DNA of 64,000 nucleotides from Microbacterium sp. MAH-37 (GTDB lineage: Bacteria; Actinomycetota; Actinomycetes; Actinomycetales; Microbacteriaceae): positions 372,001-436,000 of the forward strand of contig NZ_WSEN01000006.1 in NCBI RefSeq assembly GCF_009758255.1, written 5' to 3'. The notes under the pieces were generated by a model. It did no database searches. It was not told the origin of the DNA and saw only the letters and a list, made by a program, of their open reading frames with translations. Positions 43,817-53,125 of this stretch are shown here, piece by piece (within the stretch, counting starts at the first letter, position 1; every line of letters starts with the position of its first letter). The position numbers and the translations under genes are program-made.

Positions 43817-44992
43817 TCAGGTCAGCCCGTACTCGGGGATGCTGTCGTCCGTGGCGAAGGTCTCGGTCATCCAGAGCATCGTGCGGTACATCAGGCGATT
43901 CGAGAACATCCGGTCCCGCATCCGGATGCGACGCGCTGAGGGCGGCGCGAGGAACGGCCCGGCGTTCCCGGTGCGAGCGACCTTCGTCGGCTTGCGCATC
44001 CGCCGGTCGTAGGCGGCGAAGGCGACGTCGTGGTCGCCGCCGGCGGCGATCAGTTCTCCCGCGAGCACGTAGGCCCCCACAAGGGCGAGACCGGTGCCGA
44101 AGCCACCGAGGGTGTTCGCGTATCCGGCGTCGCCGACGAGAGCGAAGCGACCGCGCGTGAACGTCGACATGCGGGTACGGGTGAGTGCGTCGAGGTAGAA
44201 GTCGGACGCCGTGCTCGCGGCCTCGAGCGCCGCCGACACGCGCCACGCCCCGTCCGCGAATGCGGATGCGAGGAAGGCCCGCTGGGACTCGACGTCATGG
44301 CGGTCGTAGCCGCCGGCGTCACCGCGAAACACGAACAGCGCCGGAGCCTTCTGCCCGCCGAGGAGTACCAGCCTGTCCGGGGTGTTGCACCCGTAGGCGA
44401 CGGAGCGCCCGCCGGGAAGCTCGGTCTCGAGTCCATCCAGCGACACCTCTCCGCTCGCGACCGCGTAGTGGTATCCGGAGGACTCTACGAATTCCTGCTC
44501 GGGTCCGAACGCCAGGCGCCGCACGGCGGAGTGCACCCCGTCGGCTCCGAGCACGAGATCGAAGCGCTCGGCGGCGCGTCTCGCGAACTCGACCTCGACC
44601 CCGTCCGTCGTCTCGGACATCGCCGTGATCTCATCGCCGAAGACGTAGTCCGCGTCGCCGTCGGAATGCCGGTGCAGGATGCCCGCGAGGTCGCCCCGCA
44701 GGATCTCCAGGTCGCCGCCGATGAACTCCCCCGGCACCACGGCCAGCACACGGTCGTCGGCGTCCACCATGCGCCAGTCGGTCTTCGCGGTCTGGTTCGC
44801 GCGCACGTCGTCGAGGATCCCCATGCGCGCGAGGAGGTCGAGATGGGTGCGGCCCTTGAAGTCGACGGCCTGACCGCCGGGCCGCAGGGCGGGTGCCTTC
44901 TCGACGACGGTCACGTCGAAGCCGCTGCGGCCGAGCCAGCGGGCGAGTGCGGGACCGGCGATGCTCGCGCCGGAGATGAGGATCTTCTTCAC
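43817..44992 (-). CDS. FAD-dependent monooxygenase (TetX/PHBH-like group)
   Basis: 391 residues. FAD-binding GASIAGPALARWLGRSGFDVTVVEK at the N-terminus, DG motif in LVLGADGVHSAVRRLAF, and GD motif in FALVGDAGYANTLGGFGTGLALVGAYVLAGEL. This group hydroxylates aromatics, polyketides or drugs, and TetX-like members inactivate tetracyclines. It is divergent from a TetR regulator with shared inverted repeats, a layout common for drug- or xenobiotic-inducible flavoenzymes. The substrate is not determinable. Confidence 0.85.
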   Translation of the reverse strand: MKKILISGASIAGPALARWLGRSGFDVTVVEKAPALRPGGQAVDFKGRTHLDLLARMGILDDVRANQTAKTDWRMVDADDRVLAVVPGEFIGGDLEILRGDLAGILHRHSDGDADYVFGDEITAMSETTDGVEVEFARRAAERFDLVLGADGVHSAVRRLAFGPEQEFVESSGYHYAVASGEVSLDGLETELPGGRSVAYGCNTPDRLVLLGGQKAPALFVFRGDAGGYDRHDVESQRAFLASAFADGAWRVSAALEAASTASDFYLDALTRTRMSTFTRGRFALVGDAGYANTLGGFGTGLALVGAYVLAGELIAAGGDHDVAFAAYDRRMRKPTKVARTGNAGPFLAPPSARRIRMRDRMFSNRLMYRTMLWMTETFATDDSIPEYGLT

Positions 44993-45020
44993 AGTCGTGA
45001 GGTGCTCCTTGGTGAGGATG

Positions 45021-45076
45021 AGTTAATTGCGTCCCATGGATACAATAACTAATCGCGTACGCTGGACGCAATAACT
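45021..45076. promoter_or_regulatory. Inverted repeats between the TetR gene and its divergent monooxygenase
   Basis: AGTTAATTGCGTCC (45021-45034) faces GGACGCAATAACT (45064-45076), with an additional CAATAACT at 45043-45050 in the AT-rich centre. They are likely TetR operators covering both promoters. Confidence 0.5.
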
Positions 45077-45092
45077 TTCCCGAGGAGGGCGG

Positions 45093-45806
45093 ATGGCCGA
45101 TCAGGACGACTCCGCCGGAACAGGCGTGCTGTGGGGCGCCCCGGCGCCAGCACGCCGGGGGCCGAAGCCGAAGCACACCCTCGACGGCATAGCCGAGGCC
45201 GCATCCGCGATCGCCGACGCGGAGGGACTGCACGCCGTCACGATGCAGCGCGTCGCCCAGAGCCTCGGAACGACGAAGATGGCGCTGTACCGCTATGTCC
45301 CCGGTCGCGCCGACCTGGATGCGGTGATCCTCGACCGTGCGTTGGGAGCGCCTCCGTCGACTTCAGGGGCGCCCTGGGAGCACGCACTCACCGACTGGTC
45401 CCGCGCGCTGTACTCACGGGCGCTCGAGCGCCCATGGACGGTCGAACTGGCCCAGAGGCCGCACGTGCCCGGCCCGCAGGAGCTCACATGGTACGAGCGC
45501 GGGCTGGAGGCCACCGACGGGCTGTCGCTGACGGCAGGTGAACGACTCGACCTCCTGGCGCTGCTCTCGGGCCACGCGCTCTCACTGGTGCGCCAGCAGG
45601 CGGGATCGTCCTCCCCCGAGGAGGATCTGGCATCGCAGCTCGGCCCCGTCCTCGCCGCTCACACCGCGAGGTTTCCGCACGCGACCGCCGCCTTCGCCGA
45701 GGCCGGCCGGGAGGGCTCCCGCGACGACGCCCTGCTGTTCGGCGTGCGACGCATCCTCGCGGGCGTGGCGGCGCTGCTCGAGGAGCGGCGCGGCGTCGCG
45801 GACTGA
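45093..45806 (+). CDS. TetR-family transcriptional repressor
   Basis: 237 residues. HTH at about 30-75: ASAIADAEGLHAVTMQRVAQSLGTTKMALYRYVPGRADL, the usual TetR pattern including the L/A-YRY/HVxxR-DL recognition end. The C-terminal helical part (TetR_C-like) binds an inducer. It follows GAGGAGG and sits 100 bp from the divergent flavin monooxygenase, sharing inverted repeats, so it presumably represses that gene and itself until a substrate-like ligand binds. Confidence 0.87.
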   Translation: MADQDDSAGTGVLWGAPAPARRGPKPKHTLDGIAEAASAIADAEGLHAVTMQRVAQSLGTTKMALYRYVPGRADLDAVILDRALGAPPSTSGAPWEHALTDWSRALYSRALERPWTVELAQRPHVPGPQELTWYERGLEATDGLSLTAGERLDLLALLSGHALSLVRQQAGSSSPEEDLASQLGPVLAAHTARFPHATAAFAEAGREGSRDDALLFGVRRILAGVAALLEERRGVAD

Positions 45807-45882
45807 CGACGTCCCTCGCGTCGCGCCGACATGCGGAATCCCGGAGCCCCCTACAGGAAGCATCCGGGATTCTGCCGATCGT

Positions 45883-45937
45883 CTCGCACTGCTCACGCTG
45901 TGACCCGCTGGGCGACTCACAGCGCGAGCAGTGCGAG
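45883..45937. terminator. Very long hairpin between TetR and transporter genes
   Basis: Arms 45883-45903 and 45917-45937 pair at 20 of 21 positions around a 13-nt loop. A second stem, AATCCCGG/CCGGGATT (45837-45844 with 45864-45871), precedes it. The right arm ends 14 nt before the convergent transporter stop codon. Confidence 0.6.
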
Positions 45938-45951
45938 AAGGTGTGCCGAGG

Positions 45952-47331
45952 TCAGGCCTCCGACATGCCGTAGATCGGGCTGACCGACTGCTCCTCCTCG
46001 CTGTCCGGGCCGAGCGGGATGCCGCTGCGGTCGCGCAGCAGCAGGGTCGCGATCAGGCCGATCAGTGTCATGCCGGCCAGGTACCAGGTGACGGCCTGCG
46101 TCGAACCGGTCGCGTCCACGATCGCCGTGGCGATGGTCGGCGCGAACGCGCCGCCCGCGATCGCACCGATCGCGTACGAGATCGAGACGCCGGAGAACCG
46201 GATGCTCGCCGGGAAGAGCTCGGTGTAGAGCGCTGCCTGCGGACCGTACGTGAAGCCCAGGCCGATGGTGAGGATTGCGAGTCCGGCGAACAGCAGCCAG
46301 ATCTGCCCCGTGTTCACCAGCGGGAAGAGCGTGAAGACACCTACCAGCTGCAGGATCCAGCCGATGATGTAGGTGTTTCGCCGGCCGATGCGGTCCGAGA
46401 CCCAGCCCGCCAGCAGCGTGGTGAGCAGCCAGGTCACCGCGGATCCGGTCACCGCCCAGAGCACCGGCCCGCGCTCGAGGCCGATCGGTCCCTCGGGGTT
46501 GGTCGCGTAGCCCTGGATGTAGCCGCCGGTGGTCATGTAGCCCACCGCGTTGTTTCCGGCGAAGACCAGCGCGGCGATGATCACGAGCAGCAGGTGCTTG
46601 CGGAACAGCTGGACGATCGGCATCTTCGCCTTCTCCTTGCGCTCGGCGAGTTCGGCGAAGACAGGGCTCTCCTCCACGCGGCGCCGGACGTAGTAGCCGA
46701 CCAGGATGAGCACGACACTGAGCAGGAACGGGATGCGCCATCCCCAGGCCACGAACTGATCGCCGGGGGCGATCGCGGTCATCAGCGCCATCACACCGGA
46801 GGCGAGGAGCAGACCGAGCGGGACACCGATCTGGGGCGAGGCCCCGAAGATGCCGCGCTTGGTGCGCGGCGCGTGCTCGACGGCCATCAGCACAGCCCCG
46901 CCCCATTCGCCTCCGGCCGAGATGCCCTGGATGATGCGCAGCAGCACGAGCAGGATCGGAGCGGCGATGCCGATCGCCTCGTACGTGGGCAGCAGACCGA
47001 TCAGCGCGGTCGCCGTCCCCATGAGGATGAGCGTCCACATCAGCACGGTCTTGCGTCCGAGCTTGTCGCCGAAGTGCCCGGCGAGGAAGGCACCGAGCGG
47101 CCGGAACAGGAAGCTCACGCCGACGGTCGCGAAGGCGATCAGCGCGCTGTTCGCACCGAGAGGGGCGAAGAACAGCTGGCCGAAGACCAGGCCGACGGCG
47201 GTGGCGTAGATGAAGAAGTCGTACCACTCGACAGTGGTGCCGACGACGGTGGCGAAGACGACGCGTCGCCTGTCCGCCTGTGATGCGATGGTGCCGGTCG
47301 GGGTGAACCCGTCCTGCTCTGAGCCGCTCAT
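45952..47331 (-). CDS. MFS transporter, metabolite:H+ symporter family, probable aromatic acid uptake
   Basis: 459 residues with about 12 helices. MHS features are TTVEWYDFFIYATAVGLVFGQLFF in TM1, RPLGAFLAGHFGDKLGRKTVL after TM2, and ISAGGEWGGAVLMAVEHAPRTKRG. The start at 47331 follows GGAGAGACA; a 51-codon extension is rejected. It is divergent from the homoprotocatechuate genes, with a shared palindrome between them, so it probably imports 3,4-dihydroxyphenylacetate, 4-hydroxyphenylacetate or a similar acid. It is a different paralogue from the MHS protein at 3290. Confidence 0.87.
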   Translation of the reverse strand: MSGSEQDGFTPTGTIASQADRRRVVFATVVGTTVEWYDFFIYATAVGLVFGQLFFAPLGANSALIAFATVGVSFLFRPLGAFLAGHFGDKLGRKTVLMWTLILMGTATALIGLLPTYEAIGIAAPILLVLLRIIQGISAGGEWGGAVLMAVEHAPRTKRGIFGASPQIGVPLGLLLASGVMALMTAIAPGDQFVAWGWRIPFLLSVVLILVGYYVRRRVEESPVFAELAERKEKAKMPIVQLFRKHLLLVIIAALVFAGNNAVGYMTTGGYIQGYATNPEGPIGLERGPVLWAVTGSAVTWLLTTLLAGWVSDRIGRRNTYIIGWILQLVGVFTLFPLVNTGQIWLLFAGLAILTIGLGFTYGPQAALYTELFPASIRFSGVSISYAIGAIAGGAFAPTIATAIVDATGSTQAVTWYLAGMTLIGLIATLLLRDRSGIPLGPDSEEEQSVSPIYGMSEA

Positions 47332-47404
47332 TGTCTCTCCTTCGAGGGTGACGTCCTTGTCGCGGCTGTCGGAATTCGATGCTTGCCGCCGGGTATCAGG
47401 ATGA

Positions 47405-47420
47405 TATACGATTTCGAATA
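47405..47420. promoter_or_regulatory. Candidate GntR operator of the homoprotocatechuate cluster
   Basis: TATACGA-TT-TCGAATA is a dyad matching at 6 of 7 arm positions. It overlaps a direct ATACGA repeat (47406 and 47418) in an AT-rich patch between the divergent transporter and pathway genes. The GntR protein encoded at 48916 is the natural candidate ligand. Confidence 0.45.
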
Positions 47421-47449
47421 CGACGCACAAGGCCCGCAAGGAGGCGCCC

Positions 47450-48919
47450 GTGAGCCAGCAGATCCCCCACCCGGGAAAGATCATCGCGATCCACCTGAGC
47501 TATGCATCCCGCGCCGATCAGCGCGGCCGGCGCCCCGCCGCACCCTCCTACTTCTTCAAGCCGACCTCCTCGGTCGGCGCCTCGGGCGGCACCGTCGAGC
47601 GCCCCGCCGGCACCGAGCTGCTCGCCTTCGAGGGCGAGATCGCCCTGGTCATCGGCACCGCCGCCCGCCGGGTCTCGCTCGCGGACGCCTGGTCGCACGT
47701 CGGGTGGGTCACCGCTTCGAACGACCTCGGCCTCTACGACCTGCGCGCGAACGACAAGGGCTCGAACGTGCGCTCCAAGGGCGGCGACGGCTACGCGCCG
47801 CTCGGCCCCGAGTACCTCGACGCCCGAGCCGTCGACCCGGAGGCGCTGCGCGTGCGCGCCTGGGTTAACGGCGAGCTGCGCCAGGACGACACCTCTGCCG
47901 GCATGATCTTCCCGCTCGCCCAGCTGGTCGCCGACCTCTCGCAGCACTTCACGCTGCAGCCGGGCGACGTCATCCTCACCGGCACTCCAGCGGGTTCGTC
48001 GGTGATCGTGCCGGGCGACGTCGTCGAGATCGAGGTGGATGCTCCGGATTCCGGGCTCTCGACCGGCCGGCTCGTGACCACCGTGACCGAGGGCGACGCC
48101 CCCTTCGACGAGTCGCTCGGCTCACTGCCCGCCGTCGACGATCTGCAGCGCACCGAGGCCTGGGGGTCTCGTGAGGAGGCCGGGCTGCCTCCGGTGACGG
48201 AACCGGGACTCTCCCCCGAGCTCCGCGCCAAGCTCGACCTCGCCCCCACCGCGGGCCTGTCCAGCCAGCTGCGCAAGCGCGGGCTGCACTCCTGCTTCAT
48301 CGACGGCGTGACCGCGAACCTCCCCGGCACGAAGATCGTCGGCACCGCCAAGACGTTGCGCTTCGTGCCCGCCCGTGAGGATCTGTTCAAGAGCCACGGC
48401 GGCGGCTACAACGCGCAGAAGCGCTGCTTCGACGCCATCCGCCCCGGCGAGGTCGTCGTCATCGAGGCACGCGGAGAGTCCGGAACGGGCACACTCGGTG
48501 ACATCCTCGCGCTGCGCGCGAAGACGCTCGGCGCCGCCGGCGTCGTCACCGACGGCGGCGTGCGCGACTTCGACGCGGTCACCGACATCGGCCTGCCGGT
48601 CTTCTCGCAGGGCGCGCACCCCTCGGTGCTCGGCCGCCGGCACGTGCCGTGGGACGTCGACGTGACGATCGCGTGCGGCGGCGCGACCGTGCAGCCCGGC
48701 GACATCATCGTCGGTGACGGCGACGGCGTGATCGTCATCCCCGCTCACCTCGCCGAGGAGGTCGCCGACGCGGCTCTCGCGCAGGAGGACGAGGACGCCT
48801 GGATCGCCGAGCAGGTCGCTGCGGGGCATCCGGTCGACGGGCTGTTCCCGATGAACACCGAGTGGCGCGCGAAGTACGACCAGCGGGACCCTTCGACGAA
48901 CTCAGGGACCCAGTCATGA
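47450..48919 (+). CDS. Fusion of fumarylacetoacetate-hydrolase-type isomerase/decarboxylase (HpaG-like) and RraA-like aldolase domain
   Basis: 489 residues from GTG after GGAGGCG. Residues about 1-235 are an FAH domain (SYFFKPTSSVGASGG, LLAFEGEIALVIG with metal-binding glutamates, ASNDLGLYDLR, VILTGTPAG) expected to act as 5-carboxymethyl-2-oxo-hexenedioate decarboxylase/isomerase. Residues about 260-465 are RraA/HMG-aldolase-like, with TGTLGDILALRAKTLGAAGVVTDGGVRD (the G-x20-RD phosphate-free aldolase motif). A 12-residue tail, RDPSTNSGTQS, comes from a dispersed DNA repeat. Adjacent hpaE, hpaD and hpaH support the pathway role. What the RraA half does is unclear. Confidence 0.85.
   Translation: MSQQIPHPGKIIAIHLSYASRADQRGRRPAAPSYFFKPTSSVGASGGTVERPAGTELLAFEGEIALVIGTAARRVSLADAWSHVGWVTASNDLGLYDLRANDKGSNVRSKGGDGYAPLGPEYLDARAVDPEALRVRAWVNGELRQDDTSAGMIFPLAQLVADLSQHFTLQPGDVILTGTPAGSSVIVPGDVVEIEVDAPDSGLSTGRLVTTVTEGDAPFDESLGSLPAVDDLQRTEAWGSREEAGLPPVTEPGLSPELRAKLDLAPTAGLSSQLRKRGLHSCFIDGVTANLPGTKIVGTAKTLRFVPAREDLFKSHGGGYNAQKRCFDAIRPGEVVVIEARGESGTGTLGDILALRAKTLGAAGVVTDGGVRDFDAVTDIGLPVFSQGAHPSVLGRRHVPWDVDVTIACGGATVQPGDIIVGDGDGVIVIPAHLAEEVADAALAQEDEDAWIAEQVAAGHPVDGLFPMNTEWRAKYDQRDPSTNSGTQS
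48895..48911 (+). repeat. Short dispersed repeat (GGGACCCTTCGACGAACTCAGGGACC type) at the gene end
   Basis: It reads GACCCTTCGACGAACTCAGG and is flanked by GGGACC on both sides. It supplies the last codons of the FAH-RraA gene and lies immediately before the GntR ATG. Confidence 0.55.
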
Positions 48920-49584
48920 GCATCCCCGCCCCGCCCACCAGCAAGTCCGAGGCCGCCTACGCCTGGATCCGCGAGCGCATCGCGAACCACGCGTTCGGCC
49001 CCGGCTACAGGCTGGTGCTCGGCGCGATCGCCGACGAGCTCGGCATGAGCGTCGTGCCCGTGCGCGAGGCGATCCGACGGCTCGAGGCCGAGGGGCTGGT
49101 GACCTTCGAACGCAACGTGGGCGCCCGCGTCACGCTGGTGGACGAGAGCGAGTACGTGCACACCATGCAGACGCTCGGCCTGGTGGAGGGCTCCGCGACC
49201 GCGCTGTCCGCGCCGCTGCTGCTCGAGGACGATCTGGAACGCGCCGACGAGATCAACAACCGGATGCGGCATCTGCTCGACCACTTCGACGCACACGCGT
49301 TCACCGCGCTGAACCGCGACTTCCACTCCGTGCTCTACGAACCCTGCCCCAACCCGCACCTGCTCGATCTCGTGCACCGCGGATGGTCGCGGCTCTCCGG
49401 CATCCGCGACACGACGTTCGCGTTCGTGCCGGGCCGCGCCCGGCACTCCGTCGAAGAGCACGTGGAGATCCTGCACCTGATCCGCACCGGCGCGGACCCG
49501 CTCGAGATCGAGCTGGCCGCGCGCAATCACCGCTGGCGCACGATGGACGCATTCCTCGATGCCCGGCATCCGAAGACCGCCTGA
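48916..49584 (+). CDS. GntR-family regulator (FCD subfamily)
   Basis: 222 residues. N-terminal winged helix: AAYAWIRERIANHAFGPGYRLVLGAIADELGMSVVPVREAIRRLEAEGLV. The C-terminal FCD domain has the metal-ligand histidines expected in NRDFHSVLY and ARHSVEEHVEIL...NHRW. It is embedded between pathway genes by an ATGA overlap, so it is made with the enzymes it most likely controls. The effector is probably a pathway acid such as homoprotocatechuate. The start at 48916 is supported by the overlap. Confidence 0.88.
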   Translation: MSIPAPPTSKSEAAYAWIRERIANHAFGPGYRLVLGAIADELGMSVVPVREAIRRLEAEGLVTFERNVGARVTLVDESEYVHTMQTLGLVEGSATALSAPLLLEDDLERADEINNRMRHLLDHFDAHAFTALNRDFHSVLYEPCPNPHLLDLVHRGWSRLSGIRDTTFAFVPGRARHSVEEHVEILHLIRTGADPLEIELAARNHRWRTMDAFLDARHPKTA

Positions 49585-49599
49585 CCCCGAAGGATGATG

Positions 49600-51138
<1,539 letters not shown>

Positions 51139-51173
51139 CTCGGGCTCTCGCGACAACGAGCAAGGACGCTGAC

Positions 51174-52310
51174 ATGACCAACCGTGAAGACATGACCCTC
51201 ACCTCCTCCGGCTTCTACGTGAGCCAGGAGGCGCCGATCCGGACCGACAACCCGACGCCGACCCCGGCGAGCACGCCGCCGGACGTGCTGCGCTGCGCGT
51301 ACATGGAGCTGGTGGTGACCGACCTCGCCGCGTCGCGCCAGTTCTACGTCGACATCCTCGGCCTGTACGTGACCAGCGAGGACGACGAGGCGATCTACCT
51401 GCGTTCCACCGAGGAGTTCATCCACCACAACCTCGTGCTGCGCAAAGGTCCGATCGCTGCCGTCGCCGCCTTCTCATACCGCGTGCGGACCTCCGAGGAC
51501 CTCGACCGCGCGGTCGAGTTCTACACCGAGCTTGGCTGTGACGTGCGCCGCAACCCGGACGGATTCGTCAAGGGGATCGGCGACTCGGTGCGCGTGGTCG
51601 ACCCGCTCGGCTTCCCGTACGAGTTCTTCCACCAGACCGAGCACCAGGAGCGCATGTCCTGGCGCTACGACCTGCACTCCCCCGGCGAGCTCGTGCGCCT
51701 GGACCACTTCAACCAGGTCACCCCCGACGTCCCCCGTGCCGTGAAGTTCATGCAGGACCTGGGCTTCCGCGTCACCGAGGACATCCAGGACGAGGAGGGC
51801 ACGGTGTACGCCGCGTGGATGCGCCGCAAGCCCACCGTGCACGACACCGCCATGACCGGCGGCGACGGTCCTCGCATGCACCACGTGTGCTTCGCGACGC
51901 ACGAGAAGCACAACATCCTCGCCATCTGCGACAAGCTCGGCGCGCTGCGCCGCTCCGACGCGATCGAGCGCGGCCCCGGCCGTCACGGCGTCAGCAACGC
52001 CTTCTACCTGTACCTGCGCGACCCGGACGGCCACCGCGTCGAGGTCTACACGCAGGACTACTACACCGGCGACCCGGACAACCCCGTGATCACCTGGGAC
52101 GTGCACGACAACCAGCGCCGCGACTGGTGGGGCAACCCCGTCGTGCCGTCCTGGTACACCGACGCCTCGCTGGTGCTCGACCTTGACGGCAACCCGCAGC
52201 CGGTGCACTCCCGCACCGACAGCAGCGAGATGGCCGTCACGATCGGCGCCGACGGGTTCAGTTACACCCGCGCGGATGAGCGCGAGGGAAAGCTCGGGCA
52301 CCAGCTGTGA
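51174..52310 (+). CDS. hpaD: 3,4-dihydroxyphenylacetate (homoprotocatechuate) 2,3-dioxygenase
   Basis: 378-residue vicinal-oxygen-chelate extradiol dioxygenase. Metal ligands by family alignment are H178 (VRLDHFNQ), H237 (RMHHVCF) and E290 (HRVEVYTQDYY). The sequence closely follows my memory of the Brevibacterium fuscum Fe(II) enzyme, including the ending RRDWWGNPVVPSWYTDASLVLDLDGNPQPV. It opens the ring of homoprotocatechuate next to a hydroxyl with O2. The start at 51174 follows CAAGGACG; the N-terminus has about 23 extra residues compared with that homologue. Its last codons overlap the hydratase GTG. Confidence 0.95.
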   Translation: MTNREDMTLTSSGFYVSQEAPIRTDNPTPTPASTPPDVLRCAYMELVVTDLAASRQFYVDILGLYVTSEDDEAIYLRSTEEFIHHNLVLRKGPIAAVAAFSYRVRTSEDLDRAVEFYTELGCDVRRNPDGFVKGIGDSVRVVDPLGFPYEFFHQTEHQERMSWRYDLHSPGELVRLDHFNQVTPDVPRAVKFMQDLGFRVTEDIQDEEGTVYAAWMRRKPTVHDTAMTGGDGPRMHHVCFATHEKHNILAICDKLGALRRSDAIERGPGRHGVSNAFYLYLRDPDGHRVEVYTQDYYTGDPDNPVITWDVHDNQRRDWWGNPVVPSWYTDASLVLDLDGNPQPVHSRTDSSEMAVTIGADGFSYTRADEREGKLGHQL

Positions 52311-53095
52311 CCCTCCCCGCCGAGACCATCGCCGCCATCGCCGAGGAGCTCGCCGAGGCCGAGCGCACCCGCGCGCTGATCCCGCGGATCACCGCGCGGT
52401 ATCCGGATGCCACGATCGAGGACTCGTACGCGATCCAGGGCGTCTGGCGTGACCGTCAGCTCGCCGCCGGGCGGCGCCTCGTCGGTCGTAAGATCGGGCT
52501 GACCTCGAAGGCCATGCAGCAGGCGACCGGCATCACCGAGCCCGACTACGGCGTGATGTTCGACGACACCGTGTACGCCTCGGGGTCCGAAATCCCGTTC
52601 GACGACTTCACGAACGTGCGCATCGAGGTAGAGCTCGCCTTCGTGCTGAAGGCGCCGCTGCAGGGCCCCGACTGCACGCTCGACGACGCCCTCGCGGCGA
52701 TCGACTACGCAGTGCCCGCGCTCGAGGTGCTGAACTCGCACATCGAGCTGGAGGGGCGCACGATCGTCGACACGATCAGCGACAACGCGGCCTACGGCGC
52801 GATGGTGCTCGGCGACGTGCGCATGCGGCCCGACGAGATCGACCTGCGCTGGGTGCCCGGCGTGCTCAGCCGCAACGGCGAGATCGAGGAGACCGGCGTG
52901 GCCGCCGGCGTGCTCGGGCATCCGGCGACGGGCGTGGCGTGGCTCGCGAACAAGTTCCACCAGCACGGGGCGCGGCTCGAGGCGGGCGAGATCATCCTGG
53001 CGGGGTCGTTCACCCGCCCGATGTGGGTGCAGCGCGGCGACGAGGTGCTCTGCGACTACCGGGAGATGGGCACGATCGCCTGCCGCTTCGTGTGA
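52307..53095 (+). CDS. hpaH: 2-oxo-hept-3-ene-1,7-dioate hydratase (2-hydroxypentadienoate hydratase family)
   Basis: 262 residues from GTG, overlapping the hpaD stop (GTGA). The family motifs are SYAIQGVWRDRQLAAGRRLVGRKIGLTSKAMQ, YGVMFDDTVYASG, RIEVELAFVLKAPLQGP (metal glutamates) and AGSFTRPMWVQRGDEV. It hydrates the product of the HpaG step before aldolase cleavage. The next pathway gene, hpaI, is not adjacent but lies near 58.0 kb. Confidence 0.92.
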   Translation: MTLPAETIAAIAEELAEAERTRALIPRITARYPDATIEDSYAIQGVWRDRQLAAGRRLVGRKIGLTSKAMQQATGITEPDYGVMFDDTVYASGSEIPFDDFTNVRIEVELAFVLKAPLQGPDCTLDDALAAIDYAVPALEVLNSHIELEGRTIVDTISDNAAYGAMVLGDVRMRPDEIDLRWVPGVLSRNGEIEETGVAAGVLGHPATGVAWLANKFHQHGARLEAGEIILAGSFTRPMWVQRGDEVLCDYREMGTIACRFV

Positions 53096-53112
53096 ACGGC
53101 GCGCGAGGGGCG

Positions 53113-53118
53113 TAGCGT
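53113..53118 (+). promoter_or_regulatory. Leaderless-type -10 box for the 53126 glycosyltransferase
   Basis: TAGCGT lies 7 nt before the ATG at 53126. It starts a transcription unit distinct from the homoprotocatechuate genes. Confidence 0.45.
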
Positions 53119-53125
53119 CGGATCC

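Noticed and set aside
43817..44992. Tetracycline-resistance monooxygenase TetX
   Set aside because: The flavoenzyme fold and TetR neighbour fit, but so do many aromatic hydroxylases; no diagnostic substrate-site residues can be read, so resistance is not claimed.
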